Positions 24,179 through 34,953 are shown, counted from the first letter of the stretch. The stretch: 64,000 nt of DNA from Morinoia aosen (GCA_030386875.1 CM059562.1:67578201-67642200), one strand, 5' to 3'. Notes: generated by a model from the letters alone, not told the origin. Made by a program: numbers and translations.

Positions 24179-27100
24179 TCACAGCCTTCTCCACTTGACA
24201 ATTTCCTGCTGCGCGATGGTCAAGACGTGTTTGAAAGGCACATTGATGTGAGCCCGCCATATCCTCCTCACGCGGCCCCACACGTTCGCAGGGAAGTTCG
24301 GCGACTGGATGCCGTGGAAGACGCGCGCTACGGCCCGGGCAGTCCAGGTTTGGTCCATGTGGGTACTAAGCAGCGTACGAACGTCCTGTCTCACGTTCGT
24401 TTCCACGGCAGATGAGAGCTCAGGGTCATTCTCCAGCGCTACTTTTTCGAGCTCCGTGCTGTTCGGCTCAAAATAACGAGCGATCGCTGCTTTTAGACCG
24501 GCGCACCGATTTTCGTCAACCTGATCACAGCAAAGAAGTATAGACGCGTGCGAGGCCGCACGCAGAGTTTGGTGAGTGTATTGGAGCTGCTTCAGCTGGT
24601 CAGTTTCTTGCTTGATGGCGCGTGAGTGGAGTTCATCCAGTATCTTGTCTCGTTCATCATCTGTCAAATTTCCTCTAACCATCAAATGGAAAGACAGATC
24701 AGAAAATTCTACCTTGACGCCAGACGGCCTCACGGAGCCTCCCGCAGTCATCCACTCGAGTGCCTTCAGCTCTCGCTTCACGATGCCACTGTTCCAGCCC
24801 ATCTGCGCCGCCACCTGCACCACTGGGAATGTGATGGAGTTGCTCGTCTGATGATTAATGCCTCTCTGGTTGTCTTTGGCAATGGCAACAGCTAAAGGAG
24901 GGCACGATTTGCTCGCCGAGCAAAGCTGAGCAGCGCCGCCGTAGCAGGTAACGGTGCATGAGCCATACACACTAGGAAGAAGATGCAACAAGTCTTCATC
25001 ACGCAATTCTAAGTAACAGAGAAGTGTTAAAATATTCTCTTCTGGTATATCAAGACATTCAATTAGTTCACTCACTGAAAGTGCAACTTCATGTTTAGGA
25101 CAAGTACGTTGTTCATTGATAACACTGGAGGTAGCATTTGCGTCTAGGTTTTGCAGTTTTGTACAAATGCAGGGGTGGAAGACTTTGTCCAATAGTTTTC
25201 TTACCGTTACACGGTCCACTGAATTCACAAATATGAAACGTTTTAATTCCTGGATATCTCTACCGTCGAGACAATCTAAAAATAAATGGCATTGAGAGAG
25301 CAAGCCATCGCGCCCAGCTCGCCCTATCTCTTGAACGTAACTCTCTAAATTCGTTGGCATGTTGTAATGAATAATTGCGCGAACGTCAGCCTTGTCTATG
25401 CCCATTCCAAAAGCAACAGTAGCCACCACAATACGTATCTTGCCGGACATGAATTTGTTTTGAATTTGTCGACGACGGCTTGCGGACAAACCTGCATGAT
25501 AGGCCTCTGCATCTAAAGAGATTCCTCGATTTCGTTTCAGATTAGCTTTCACGTCGATCCTGTCGGTGGTGAGGAGTTGAGATCGCAGCAAGGTAGCGAC
25601 ACGCTCGCACTCATCACGTCTCGTGCAGTACACAATAATCGACTCACAGCTCCCAAAACGATCGCCCTGTAGCAGTTGAACGAGAGCCTCGTTTCTGTTT
25701 GCGTCTCTCGAGACTGAGAGCAGCAAATTAGGGGGCACAGAGCTTCCTCTGATAATGCCAGCGTCTAAATCTTCCACTTTCAAATGCCTTGCAATGCTCA
25801 GCGTGGTTTCGTGGCGAGCTGTTGCAGTCAAACCTAAAATAGTCCGAACTCCTAAGTTATCACGCAGCACGCTACACACTCTCAGATACGATGGACGGAA
25901 GTTGTGGGACCACTGAGACACACAGTGAGCCTCGTCCACACACGCAAAGCCGATGGTCGGCAAGTCCTTCATTAGTGTGCCCAGCACACCCCCCGCACCA
26001 CTCGCCACAACAGCCTCAGGTGACACCAGAAGAATGTGCGCCTCACCACTCCTCACAGCGTCCAAAGCCTTACTGCGTTGCTGCGGCGTTTGGTTTGTGT
26101 GTAAACAAACCGCGTGTAGGAATAATGGCAGGCCCGTCACCTGATCCTCCATGAGTGAAACCAAAGGCGAGACACAAAGGGTAATACACTTTTGCTTCTG
26201 AGCATATAGATAAGCAGGGAGTTGATAACACAAGCTTTTGCCAGACCCCGTGGAAAGTACCAAAAGCGTGCTCTTGCCTTGCAGAATTCTGAGGATGGCA
26301 GTTTCTTGCCCAGGTCGGAAGCTGGAGTGACCAAACATCAGGAGCGTGTCATGCACTTCCCGAGGACACGCAGTAAGGTCTCCAGGTAGAATGGGGTCTG
26401 CACTTTTCCGTTTATGAAAACTGAATTTCCCTACATTCTTTGACTGACTATCCTCAGACAAGTTACTTTGTAATAATTCTTGTTGCACAGCAGCAGCTTC
26501 CAGCTGGTTTATTTCATCAACATCATATGATCCATCTAGGTCATCATCAACATTTGCGTTCACTGGAGAGTTACTCGCATCTTCAAGTTCAATCGATTCA
26601 CTCTCGTCTCTGTCGCTACCGCCATCTTGTGCTGGACTTTCAGGCTCCTCCTCGATTGTCGCGTTGCCAGTTGCACTTTCTTCGCAAGAATCTTTGCAAT
26701 AGGTTTCTGCTGAACTATTCTCAACCTCGACCGAACTTAATGCACTTTGGCTCGGAGGCACCACAGAACTAGGAAGGAATACCCTGGTTGTCGAATTACC
26801 CTGTGACGTTTTTATGCCTCTGGCCATATTTGCTGCTTCTTCTAACGTGAGAAAAGTAACAGCAGGTCGGTCAGCAGCATCTGAGTAGTCAATTTTAGAT
26901 ATTTTTCCGGGACACCTCGCAGCCCAATGGCCAAAGTCACCACACTTGTGACATGTTAAATTTTTCTTTCTTTCACCCCCGAATGATAAGCCACTGGAAT
27001 TTTTCAGGCTTTGCTTACGTTTCCACTCCATTCGTCGATACTTGCCACCAGTCATAGTCTTTTTGCCCCGTGCATAAGTCTTTTTCTTGAGATCTATTTT

Positions 27101-29215
27101 TACAAAGTTATTATTGAGTGTTCCGCGTTTTATTTTATCTGCAAGTCGATCTTCTTTGCTCAAATACTTTCTTCTAGCAGCACCTTTCTTGAGTGTCTCA
27201 AGTTCAAGTTGCTCATCATACTCAGGGGCTGCAGCCTCATCCACACTTGTCTGGTCTATCGCTTGACTGCAAGTAGTATCAGCAGAATGTTCTTCACTTC
27301 CGCTGCTACACTGTTCGCTAGGGTTCAATTGAGAGCCAGTACGACGAGTGGTCTTCAACTTATTGCCACTGACGTTTGCAGAAATTCCATTTTTAATTTT
27401 CACGTTACGCCGTACTCGAACTTGCATTGATTTTTTAGAATTTTGATTGCTATCACTCGATTTAGTCTCAATTTTTCTAGCCTTTATGGTTAATTTACGT
27501 CTATCAATTTCTTCCTCACTGTTTCTTATGATCCGAGACAATCGTTTCTTCTTAGGTGGTGGCCAAACTGAAACTATTTTCCCAGACTCTTCAAGTTCGT
27601 CGAGCGATTCCTCGACTTTTCTTTTAGATCTTCTGGAAGCCATGCCAGGAAGAGGAGGCTCACTAAATTCTGAGGTAGAAGTTACAGCACTAACTGAACT
27701 CGTTGCTACTGAAGTTGAAGTGTCAGTGCACAGCATTTCATCAACAGACGTAGAAATTGTACAACATGTACCACCAGACGAATCAGGATTATCAAACAAA
27801 TTATTATGAACCTCTGTGGAACAGACACCATTAGAAATAGCGGACGGCGATTCTTTTGTATTCATCAAATTAACCGAGGGAACACAATTAGAGTCAGTTG
27901 CGTCACACGCTTCACACATGGCTTTAGAAGGATTCTTCACCAATTTCCCGTCGCTTTCATGCACGTCGTTAACGAGTGACTCAGGATCCCTAGTTGCAAT
28001 AGAATTAATCTTCAAGAAAGAGGAATCGCGCTCGATTGTGCGACTGGAGTTCTTGAATTCCCCACTGAGTGGCACTTCTTTTCTCAGTTCATTTTGACCT
28101 CTAAGTGCACCAGATGATAACTTCTGGTTTCCTTCACTAAAGTCATAAACTACTTCGTCGTCACTGCCAAGAGATTTAGCACACCTCTGGATCCAGCTGG
28201 AATTAATGCTTCCATTCAAACGTCCAGAATTGAAGGCGAACCCTGGTATCAGGTTAATGGCGTGCGCTGTAGTGCGTTTCGGCGCTTCACAAATTTTGAA
28301 CGATTTCTTGAAAATGTCGTGTGAAGAACTGTCATTACTTTCATCTGGAACAGCACCATCTTCTCCACTGAAGCTCTGCTCAATACTGCCATCTTTCTCG
28401 GGTTTCCCGTTTGTACTTTGTGATAAGCGTTCATGGCCGGCACTGTTCTCATCAACTCCAGCAGCTTTGCCCCTCGTTACCACACCGTTGGAACCAACAA
28501 CACTCGCATGGTTGTGAACAGGTGTGCTCAAGTTTTTATGGGAACCTTTAAACTTGTCGGAGTGCTTTGAAGCCTTGCTCTTCAATGAAAGTTTGACAGG
28601 TGGCAATGAAGGTGATGCAAGAAAGCTCTCTCGCATGTTTTGGGCTAATTTAGAATAAAGGTCAGATAATGGAGCACGATCAACTTTCTTGGTGAGATCT
28701 TTCTTTGGTCTGTTCAAAGATCGCCCAAATACTTCTTGATTGTTAGTAGTTTCATCGGTGTTATTGTCGGAAGACTGACCCAAAAGAAGCAGCGTCCCAG
28801 ACGAATTAAACGTCGAGGATGAAGACATACATGAATTCTTGGGTGCATCCTCTTTAGTATCAGTTTCGTCACCCAGGAGTTTATGAGGTTTAGGCAAAGC
28901 ATCCGCAGGGAGAGCACAATTACTTGCAGTCTTTTCTACTACACTTGTAGATCCATCAAAGTTGCCAGAACTTAGTTCAGAACAATTCCTACCAAAACTA
29001 TCCTTGCTTGGAACATCAAGCTTAGTTTTATCTTTAGAATCAAACGAGTTACATCGCTGAAGAGATTCATCTACCGAGTGTTGATCGGCAGCACCAAACA
29101 CTTTCCTGAGCTTGTAGTACGTGGAGTAGGCAGCCTGCACTTCGCTTGACGCTGCTGATAAAGCCATGCGGTCTGGTCTGCAGTTGTGCTGTGCTCGGTA
29201 CTCGCGCTCCCATGC
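24179..29215 (-). CDS. RECQL4: ATP-dependent DNA helicase Q4 (RecQ4), large exon; N-terminal exon not identified
   Basis: A single uninterrupted frame of about 1,678 codons. It opens with QAWEREY...RP...YYKLRKVF, the Sld2-like replication-initiation domain of RECQL4. A long acidic/Ser-rich low-complexity region follows, with basic patches (for example PPKKKRLSR). A CCHC zinc knuckle CHKCGDFGHWAARC is near residue 757. The RecQ helicase core has Walker A TGSGKS near 989, DEAHCVSQWSHNFRP near 1095, LGLTATA, and motif VI QEIGRAGRDG near 1296. The C-terminus with CICTKL...CPKH is RECQL4-like. The protein is a 3'-5' helicase/annealing factor in replication initiation and repair. In the longest frame the first codon is GTG, and an acceptor-like TATGTGCAG precedes GCA at 29215. 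The usual first few residues therefore probably come from an unseen upstream exon. Human RECQL4 is about 1,208 aa; the extra length is in the linker before the helicase. Confidence 0.95.
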   Translation of the reverse strand, partial: AWEREYRAQHNCRPDRMALSAASSEVQAAYSTYYKLRKVFGAADQHSVDESLQRCNSFDSKDKTKLDVPSKDSFGRNCSELSSGNFDGSTSVVEKTASNCALPADALPKPHKLLGDETDTKEDAPKNSCMSSSSTFNSSGTLLLLGQSSDNNTDETTNNQEVFGRSLNRPKKDLTKKVDRAPLSDLYSKLAQNMRESFLASPSLPPVKLSLKSKASKHSDKFKGSHKNLSTPVHNHASVVGSNGVVTRGKAAGVDENSAGHERLSQSTNGKPEKDGSIEQSFSGEDGAVPDESNDSSSHDIFKKSFKICEAPKRTTAHAINLIPGFAFNSGRLNGSINSSWIQRCAKSLGSDDEVVYDFSEGNQKLSSGALRGQNELRKEVPLSGEFKNSSRTIERDSSFLKINSIATRDPESLVNDVHESDGKLVKNPSKAMCEACDATDSNCVPSVNLMNTKESPSAISNGVCSTEVHNNLFDNPDSSGGTCCTISTSVDEMLCTDTSTSVATSSVSAVTSTSEFSEPPLPGMASRRSKRKVEESLDELEESGKIVSVWPPPKKKRLSRIIRNSEEEIDRRKLTIKARKIETKSSDSNQNSKKSMQVRVRRNVKIKNGISANVSGNKLKTTRRTGSQLNPSEQCSSGSEEHSADTTCSQAIDQTSVDEAAAPEYDEQLELETLKKGAARRKYLSKEDRLADKIKRGTLNNNFVKIDLKKKTYARGKKTMTGGKYRRMEWKRKQSLKNSSGLSFGGERKKNLTCHKCGDFGHWAARCPGKISKIDYSDAADRPAVTFLTLEEAANMARGIKTSQGNSTTRVFLPSSVVPPSQSALSSVEVENSSAETYCKDSCEESATGNATIEEEPESPAQDGGSDRDESESIELEDASNSPVNANVDDDLDGSYDVDEINQLEAAAVQQELLQSNLSEDSQSKNVGKFSFHKRKSADPILPGDLTACPREVHDTLLMFGHSSFRPGQETAILRILQGKSTLLVLSTGSGKSLCYQLPAYLYAQKQKCITLCVSPLVSLMEDQVTGLPLFLHAVCLHTNQTPQQRSKALDAVRSGEAHILLVSPEAVVASGAGGVLGTLMKDLPTIGFACVDEAHCVSQWSHNFRPSYLRVCSVLRDNLGVRTILGLTATARHETTLSIARHLKVEDLDAGIIRGSSVPPNLLLSVSRDANRNEALVQLLQGDRFGSCESIIVYCTRRDECERVATLLRSQLLTTDRIDVKANLKRNRGISLDAEAYHAGLSASRRRQIQNKFMSGKIRIVVATVAFGMGIDKADVRAIIHYNMPTNLESYVQEIGRAGRDGLLSQCHLFLDCLDGRDIQELKRFIFVNSVDRVTVRKLLDKVFHPCICTKLQNLDANATSSVINEQRTCPKHEVALSVSELIECLDIPEENILTLLCYLELRDEDLLHLLPSVYGSCTVTCYGGAAQLCSASKSCPPLAVAIAKDNQRGINHQTSNSITFPVVQVAAQMGWNSGIVKRELKALEWMTAGGSVRPSGVKVEFSDLSFHLMVRGNLTDDERDKILDELHSRAIKQETDQLKQLQYTHQTLRAASHASILLCCDQVDENRCAGLKAAIARYFEPNSTELEKVALENDPELSSAVETNVRQDVRTLLSTHMDQTWTARAVARVFHGIQSPNFPANVWGRVRRIWRAHINVPFKHVLTIAQQEIVKWRRL

Positions 29216-29447
29216 CTGCACATAGTATAAATTGCCACCCTAAAGCAAGTACAACTCGTTCCTATTGCATCCTCACAATAAATTGCCGCTCCAAAGCATG
29301 CACACATTTTTTTAACATCATCCACTTCAACACAAGGGTAGTAGAACAGTACTCAGTACACAACTTCATTTCTATTCGAAATATGTTTTCACAAAAGCAA
29401 GAAGGACCATCTAGTATGGACCCAGTATAAGGGAGACAATAGTTTTA

Positions 29448-29720
29448 GGTCATTTTAGTCGTTAGTTTTAGCCTCCCTACCCGCAGCAACAAATGCAATC
29501 CAAAGAGAGGAAGGAAGAAGGGACCATTTAGTATGGAGTAAAGGGAACGCGGAATCTATGCAGAAAGGGCATAGAAACAGTAAGATGAGAAAGAAGTTCA
29601 TGAAACAAGATCAAAGTTGAAGAAGAAAGTAAGAAGTGTTCAAAAACAGGACAGCAGTGAACCGAAAAAAGATGGTCTGTAACAAAAAGAGAGCCTACCT
29701 AACGTTTAGCTCTGGCTGGA
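29448..29720 (-). mobile_element. SINE-U copy G, 5'-truncated, with 14-bp target duplication
   Basis: The reverse-strand copy runs from a degenerate tail through GCCTCCCTACC, TTTAGTATGGAG and GACAGCAGTGAACC to TTTAGCTCTGGC. It lacks the CCCCTCAGGGG start. It is flanked by a 14-bp duplication (AGACAATAGTTTTA at 29434-29447, AGACAATAGTTGTA at 29721-29734, one mismatch). Confidence 0.8.
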
Positions 29721-30130
29721 AGACAATAGTTGTACGAGAAATACAACACTTGTATCTCCCATTTATTCACATATATACACACCCACACATACAGTGGGGC
29801 AAAATAATGCAACATGTAGATTAAATCGCCAGATTTCAGAATTATTAGCCACGTACAATTACAAAAATGGGACTATATATAAACAATAGTATAAAAAGGT
29901 TAACAATATCTCTGAAACCCGCGAATATTTCATAGAAAAAATATATAGGAAAATGTGTAATAAATACGGGAACAATAGATTACAATACCTGACATTTTTT
30001 CGATACTTATACATTAAAATTATTATAGTTTTATTCTAGCATATTATAATACATATTACTATTTGTCAATCAAACTTTCGTCGGCATTCATCTCCAAAAC
30101 GTGTCATTGTCTTGTTATAATGTTATAAAA

Positions 30131-30430
30131 GAAAGTTTTAGCCTCCCTTAACCACGACAAAGATGTTCTAAGAGAGGAAGGCACCATTTAGTATGGAGTT
30201 GAGGGAACGCGGAATCTATGCACAAGGTGCACAGGAACAGTAAGTTAAGAAAGAAGTTCATGAAATAAGAAAAAGTTGAAGAACATAGTAGTAGGTGCTG
30301 AAAACAGGACAGCAGTGAACCGAAAAAAAGATGGTCCGTAACAAAACAAAACCTATTTTATTTCAACAAAAAGGAAGCCTACCTAACCCTTAGCTCGGGC
30401 CCTCACATAGTCCCCCTGGGAGCGCTCATT
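30131..30430 (-). mobile_element. SINE-U copy H, nested in the Tc1-type element
   Basis: Reverse-strand copy with GCCTCCCTTAACC, TTTAGTATGGAGTTGAGGG, GACAGCAGTGAACCG and CTCACATAGTCCCCCTGGGAGCGCT. Truncated at both ends, with no clear duplication. It lies inside the Tc1-type element and so is younger than that element. Confidence 0.75.
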
Positions 30431-30465
30431 ACGCATTAGCGCTCTAGTTCTGAAAGGTTGTGAGG

Positions 30466-30720
30466 ATGGAGGACATCAGCCAAGGCCTTAGCGAACGTAT
30501 TGTGATGCTCCATAATGAAGGTATGGGAGATCGGAAGATAGGTGCAAAACTATGTTCCTATAGCCTCGGTTGGAACCAAAATACGTAAGTGCAAATGCCG
30601 AAAACGACTCTCACAAGTCTCAAACTGGCCGTCCACGAAAGGTTAATGACCGTGCTGTTTGAAAATTGGTCCGAACAGTAGTGCAACAATAGTGAATAAG
30701 ATTACACCCAAAACTTGTAA
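30466..30720 (+). pseudogene. Tc1 transposase N-terminal fragment
   Basis: The frame opens MEDISQGLSERIVMLHNEGM, followed by GDRKIGAKL, the paired-like DNA-binding helix region of Tc1 transposases (typically LSxRIVxLHxxGxSxRKIxxxL). It stops after about 41 residues. Further similarity (KCRKRLSQVSNWP-like) continues in another frame. The DDE domain is missing. Confidence 0.65.
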
Positions 30721-31269
30721 AAGGCTGGCAGTAAACTACTCTAAATGTCTCAAAGCCATATTTAATAATAATGGCCATGCATCTAAGTATTGATGTGTGT
30801 GTATCTTGAAATGTGTTGTAAAATTTTGTTCACGTATTTACTATACATCTTCCAATATATTTTTTCTATTAAATATTTGCAGGTTTTATATATATTGTTC
30901 ACTTTTTATACTATTGTTTATATATATATAGTACAATTTACATAATTATACGTAACCTAAAAATGGGGAATCTGGTGATTTAATCAATGTTTTGTATTAT
31001 TTTGCCCCACACTCTACACACACATATATGCACATAAAATCACACAAAAATATACATGTATATCAAAATATTAGTATATTTGGGAAACAGTCTTTCATTT
31101 ATACAAGTTTGGTCAAAAATAATGCCATAGTTTGCATTCACAAGTCTTTTATTTAGTTTCCCTAATTCCCTAAAATTACATTTGGTTCTGGAAGCTAAAA
31201 ATGTAAAAATTTTAGAAATCGTCACACTTAAAAATTACTGTGACGCATTTCGGCGCTCGTTGGCCATTG

Positions 31270-31837
31270 TCAAACAGAACAATCAGATACTGGGCAGCTG
31301 TAGATTATTGTTTCATCGTCCATTGCTGGCTGCTGAGTGAGGGACAGAAGATGCTGTGTGCAGGCAGCAAGGAAGTTGGACATTAAACCTCCTTGGCAGG
31401 CAGACTCCGAGGGCCGACGTCTTCGGAAGTACAGTTGTTTAAAAAGTTTGAGAACACAATGGGTTCCGGTGCTCTGATTGTTGATGGACGGTTTCTTTTG
31501 TTGAACTAGTATTGCTTCGAGGATTTGTAAGCGGCTATAGTCAGTTTCGTGACGCAGTACTTTTGTATTCGCCACAAGTTGCTCCCGAGTTAGAATTCAG
31601 TTATGTTCTTGTTCTTTTTTTTTTGATGATTTTTTCTGGCCCCCAGAACTTAAGTGCATAGTTTAGTCTTCTAGAAAAGGTGGTGGTAGTTACACCAATG
31701 TACGAGCGTGTAAAAAGTTCACAGTCTCATGGTTTCATTTGTACTCATACACAAATTTAGTTTGTTTTAGAGCTGAAAACTTGCTACCTTGGTTGTTCTT
31801 GAAGATAAGGCTGGCGATGGTATGGTTCTTGTAATAG
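31270..31837 (-). pseudogene. Penelope-type GIY-YIG endonuclease domain, frame-broken
   Basis: Read on the - strand, three pieces follow in order: a FKNNQGSKFSALKQTKFVYEY segment, a segment resembling LTMHLSSGG, then LTREQLVANTKVLRHETDY and RLQILEAILVQQKKPSINNQ. These match the linker and GIY-YIG endonuclease end of Penelope-like elements, where the core EALLIxxxxPxIN motif is typical. Frameshifts and stops separate the pieces. The reverse transcriptase lay upstream (higher coordinates) and is missing. Confidence 0.65.
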
Positions 31838-31851
31838 ATTAGGAGTCGTAG

Positions 31852-32184
31852 ATTAGTTATATTAGTCATTAGTTCTAGCCTCCTTACCCAGCAACAAATG
31901 CGATCCAAAGAGAGGAAGGAGGAAGGCACCATTTAGTATGGAGTTAAGGAAACGCGGAATCTACGCAGAAAGGCATAGAAACAGAAAGTTGGGAAGGAAG
32001 ATTATGAAACAAGATCAAAGTTGAAGAAGACAGTAGTAGGTGCTGAAAAACAGGACAGCAGTGAACCGAAAAAAGGTGGTCCTTAACATAACATAAACAT
32101 TTTATTTCAACTAAAAGAAGGCCAACCTAACTCTCGGCTCGGGCCCTCACATTGTCCCCCTGGGAGCGCTAGTTCCCATAGATA
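31852..32184 (-). mobile_element. SINE-U copy I, 5'-truncated, with 14-bp target duplication
   Basis: Reverse-strand copy flanked by a perfect 14-bp duplication ATTAGGAGTCGTAG at 31838-31851 and 32185-32198. Its 5' end stops at GTTCCCATAGATA, about 26 bp short of the full-length start. Such 5' truncation fits LINE-machinery insertion. It is nested in the Penelope remnant. Confidence 0.87.
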
Positions 32185-32340
32185 ATTAGGAGTCGTAGGT
32201 GTTCGATATCAGCATTGCATTTTGTGTTTTTTATAATTTGTTTCAGTATATGTTTGTCTTTTTTGTATGTATAATTTGAATAAAAGATTTGTGAATGCAA
32301 ACTATGGCATTATTTTTAACCAAACTTGTATATCTAAATA

Positions 32341-32382
32341 TGTATACATATATATATATATAGATATATATATATACACACC
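32341..32382. repeat. AT microsatellite
   Basis: Nearly pure TA dinucleotides followed by CACACCC. Confidence 0.9.
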
Positions 32383-32911
32383 CGCAGATGTGAGTAGTAT
32401 CTTCAGATGTGAGTATTACCTAGTCTCTTCCTCCTGTACCTGCCATTATGCCATTCATTATCATTAAATGTTAGTCCCAAATAACAACTTACTTATTTCT
32501 CTCTTCCTAATTACAACAATATAAATAAAGAAGTCGTTATGGCCTGAATAGTTTTTTTCCAGAAATGGAAAACTCATACAATAACATATGAACTATAAAA
32601 ACTCAAGAATTGAAAACAATTCATAAACAATGCTAATTAATTTATAGAGATAATGAGCTAAAATTACAACTAACTTCTTTTAAGACACTTTTAACAAGAA
32701 TTCTTTAATATTTTCAAATGAATGAACATGTTTGAATGACACATAATTTAAACCAGAAAGTATCAGTATTAAAGTGTGATACATACCTGTCAGAAGACTT
32801 GGTTGTAATTTATAATAAACTACAAGTCAACACTTCATTTTTCAGAAATGTGAGCAACTAATACTTTGATAAAAGCCCATTGTCTATGCATGAGAAAATT
32901 ATACTAGTTAA

Positions 32912-34045
32912 GGAGATCATCCCATGCCCCTGTTGGTCCGGTAAGCTTTTTTTTGCTTTGTTGTTCGAAAAGGGCCTTTAGGCGATGGAATATTCGGTCC
33001 TAAAATTTTATGGCGCTACGGACAATAGATTCCCTCCCCATAGAGGGGGGAAGGGGACAAAAATTTTGAACTTTTGACCCCATTTCAACCCCATATAAAA
33101 AGAAAACAAAACAGGAAATGGATAATTTGAAAATTTACTTTTGTTAGAAATGTTCCAAGGATTCTAAAACTGTCTTTATTTTTGTTCTAGCATAAAAACT
33201 CAATGAGGAGGTACAGTTTTAAATATCGATATAAATGAACAAAAAAAACAATATGTCCCATTTTTATCAAAACCTAAGGCCTGAATAAAAAATGAATAGA
33301 AGAAATTGTGTTTCTTTTCAAAAGTTACATGTTATAGTCAAATTTCATAAGAATCAGACTGAAAATAAAAAATTTCATAATTGAAAAATAATAATTTTTT
33401 ATTCTTTTTTGTGGTTGGAAATCACAATTCACAATGTGAATATGAAGTTATATATGGAAATTATCGAAATATAAATTAAAACTGCATTCAATTACATCAG
33501 TTGTTTATTATATTACACTTCAACACAAAATATTTTCTTATGGCTTTTACCCATAACAAATAACTTTCAACATTCAAACCGTATCTACTCATTTAGTTTT
33601 AATGCTAGAACAAGACCAAAGACAGTGTTAGAATCCTTGAAACATTTCTAACAAAATCAAATAGCTTTTTTTTCAAATTTGAGAAGAAAAAAAAAAGTTA
33701 TACAACTCTAAACCCAAAAATAATTTTTTGTGATGTAATCATAAAATATCACTTATCACAAAAAAAAACTTTTCAAAATGTTAAAATTTTACTATTTGAT
33801 TTTGTTAGAAATGTTTCAAGGGTTCTAAAACTGTCTTTGGTTTCGTTTTAGCATCAAAACTCAATGAGGAGATACGTCTTGAAATATACATACATAAAAA
33901 TGTAACAAAAAACTAATTTTTCGTAAAAAAACTAAGGCCTAAATCGAAAAAGTGACAGAAGAATAAAAGGTTTACTTTCAAGAAATACATATACTGGCCA
34001 ATTTTCAAACGAATCGGACAAAAAAGTTGAAAAATTTGGACGATC
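32912..34045. mobile_element. TTAA-flanked nonautonomous element, sister of 8664-9968
   Basis: Bounded by TTAA at 32908-32911 and 34046-34049. The left terminus GGAGATCATCCC resembles the inverse of the right terminus (GATCGTCC) and the right end of the sister copy (inverse AGTCATCCC). The interior blocks match 8694-8745 and 9299-9830. Three occurrences of a GTTAGAAATGTTTCAAG...GTTCTAGCAT block lie in alternating orientation at about 33140, 33585 and 33795. No transposase seen. Confidence 0.6.
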
Positions 34046-34270
34046 TTAATATAGCCACCAAACCAATGGCTGCAATTATCAGAAAATTAAAAAGAAATTC
34101 CACAAATTAACTTTGGAAAATCTAAGGGTCTTAATTCTTTTATATGACCTAAGCTAAAAAGACTTAACCTAAATTGAATGATTAAAATGTTTTTTTCCCC
34201 ACTACATGGCAAAATTAGACACAACTGGCTTATAAAAGTTTAACAAATGACAAGCTTTGTTCTTAAACCA

Positions 34271-34450
34271 ATATAGCACTGCATATATTTCAGATTTTAC
34301 CTAACCTTGTATTAAACTAAAACAGCACTGCATATATCAAAGACTTTCCTTGCTTTGCCTTAAATCAAAACAGCACTGCATATATCAAAGACTTTCCTTG
34401 CTTTGCCTTAAATCAAAACAGCACTGCATATATCAAAGACTTTACCTTTA
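34271..34450. repeat. 48-bp minisatellite, about 3.5 units
   Basis: The unit containing CAGCACTGCATATATCAAAG repeats with an exact 48-bp period at 34323, 34371 and 34419. A more diverged unit precedes it at about 34274. Confidence 0.85.
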
Positions 34451-34577
34451 CAGCTTGCTTAGCCAAGCTGTATTCTGACTGAGAAGACTTCTCCATTTGC
34501 TGCTGCATGCTTCTGCAACTCCTTGGTTTTATCTAGTGAAATTTGAATTGCAAACATCTACATCTGAAAAGATAAAG

Positions 34578-34953
34578 ATCAGATTAGATTAGATAAATTA
34601 GTTTAGGCCTCCAAACCCTGAGAAAAACATTTCAAATAGAGGAAGAAAGACACCATTTAAATTTAGTTACAGGAGTTTGGAATCTATGCACACAGTGCAT
34701 TCCTAAATTTCCATGGTGCATGGCAAAAGATTAAAAGAAAGGCCATGAAACAAGATAGAAGTTACAAATGGTCAATGGATAGTAGTAGGTGCTAAAAAAA
34801 ACAGGACAGCAGTGAACCATAAATAGGTGATTCTTAACAAAATAAAAACATTGTGTTTCAACAAAAGAAGGCCTATTTAACTCTCAGCAAGCACCTCACA
34901 ATTTTACCCTGGAAATGCCAATTCCCAAAGATACAATAGTTGTATCCCACAGA
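34578..34953 (-). mobile_element. SINE-U copy J
   Basis: Near full-length reverse copy. It starts with an AGATTAGATTAGAT tail complement and ends with CAATAGTTGTATCCCACAGAG, the inverse of the family start. An imperfect duplication around CTGAAAAGATA / CTGAAAATATA may flank it. Confidence 0.75.

Larger units (their letters stand above)
29792..31014. mobile_element. Tc1/mariner-type element with long inverted termini, degenerate
   Basis: The left end CAGTGGGGCAAAATAATGCAA, preceded by TA, is matched inversely at about 30990-31014. Imperfect inversion continues for roughly 190 bp (29792-29975 with 30828-31014), including a CAATAGTATAAAAAG block. The interior has a broken Tc1 transposase start on the + strand and a nested SINE-U copy. 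It is inactive. Confidence 0.75.
31081..32340 (-). mobile_element. Penelope-like element remnant, 3' part
   Basis: The - strand encodes the C-terminal end of a Penelope-like retroelement. A block of about 65 bp at 31087-31155 recurs inverted at 32273-32337 (shared GTGAATGCAAACTATGGCAT). Terminal repeats in either orientation are known for Penelope elements. SINE-U copy I is inserted in the middle. The frame is broken several times. Confidence 0.6.

Noticed and set aside
25891-28517. Several + strand open frames of 60-140 aa
   Set aside because: Shadows of the RECQL4 coding exon on the opposite strand.
34271-34450. CRISPR-like array
   Set aside because: The whole 48-bp unit repeats without unique spacers, so it is a minisatellite in an animal genome.
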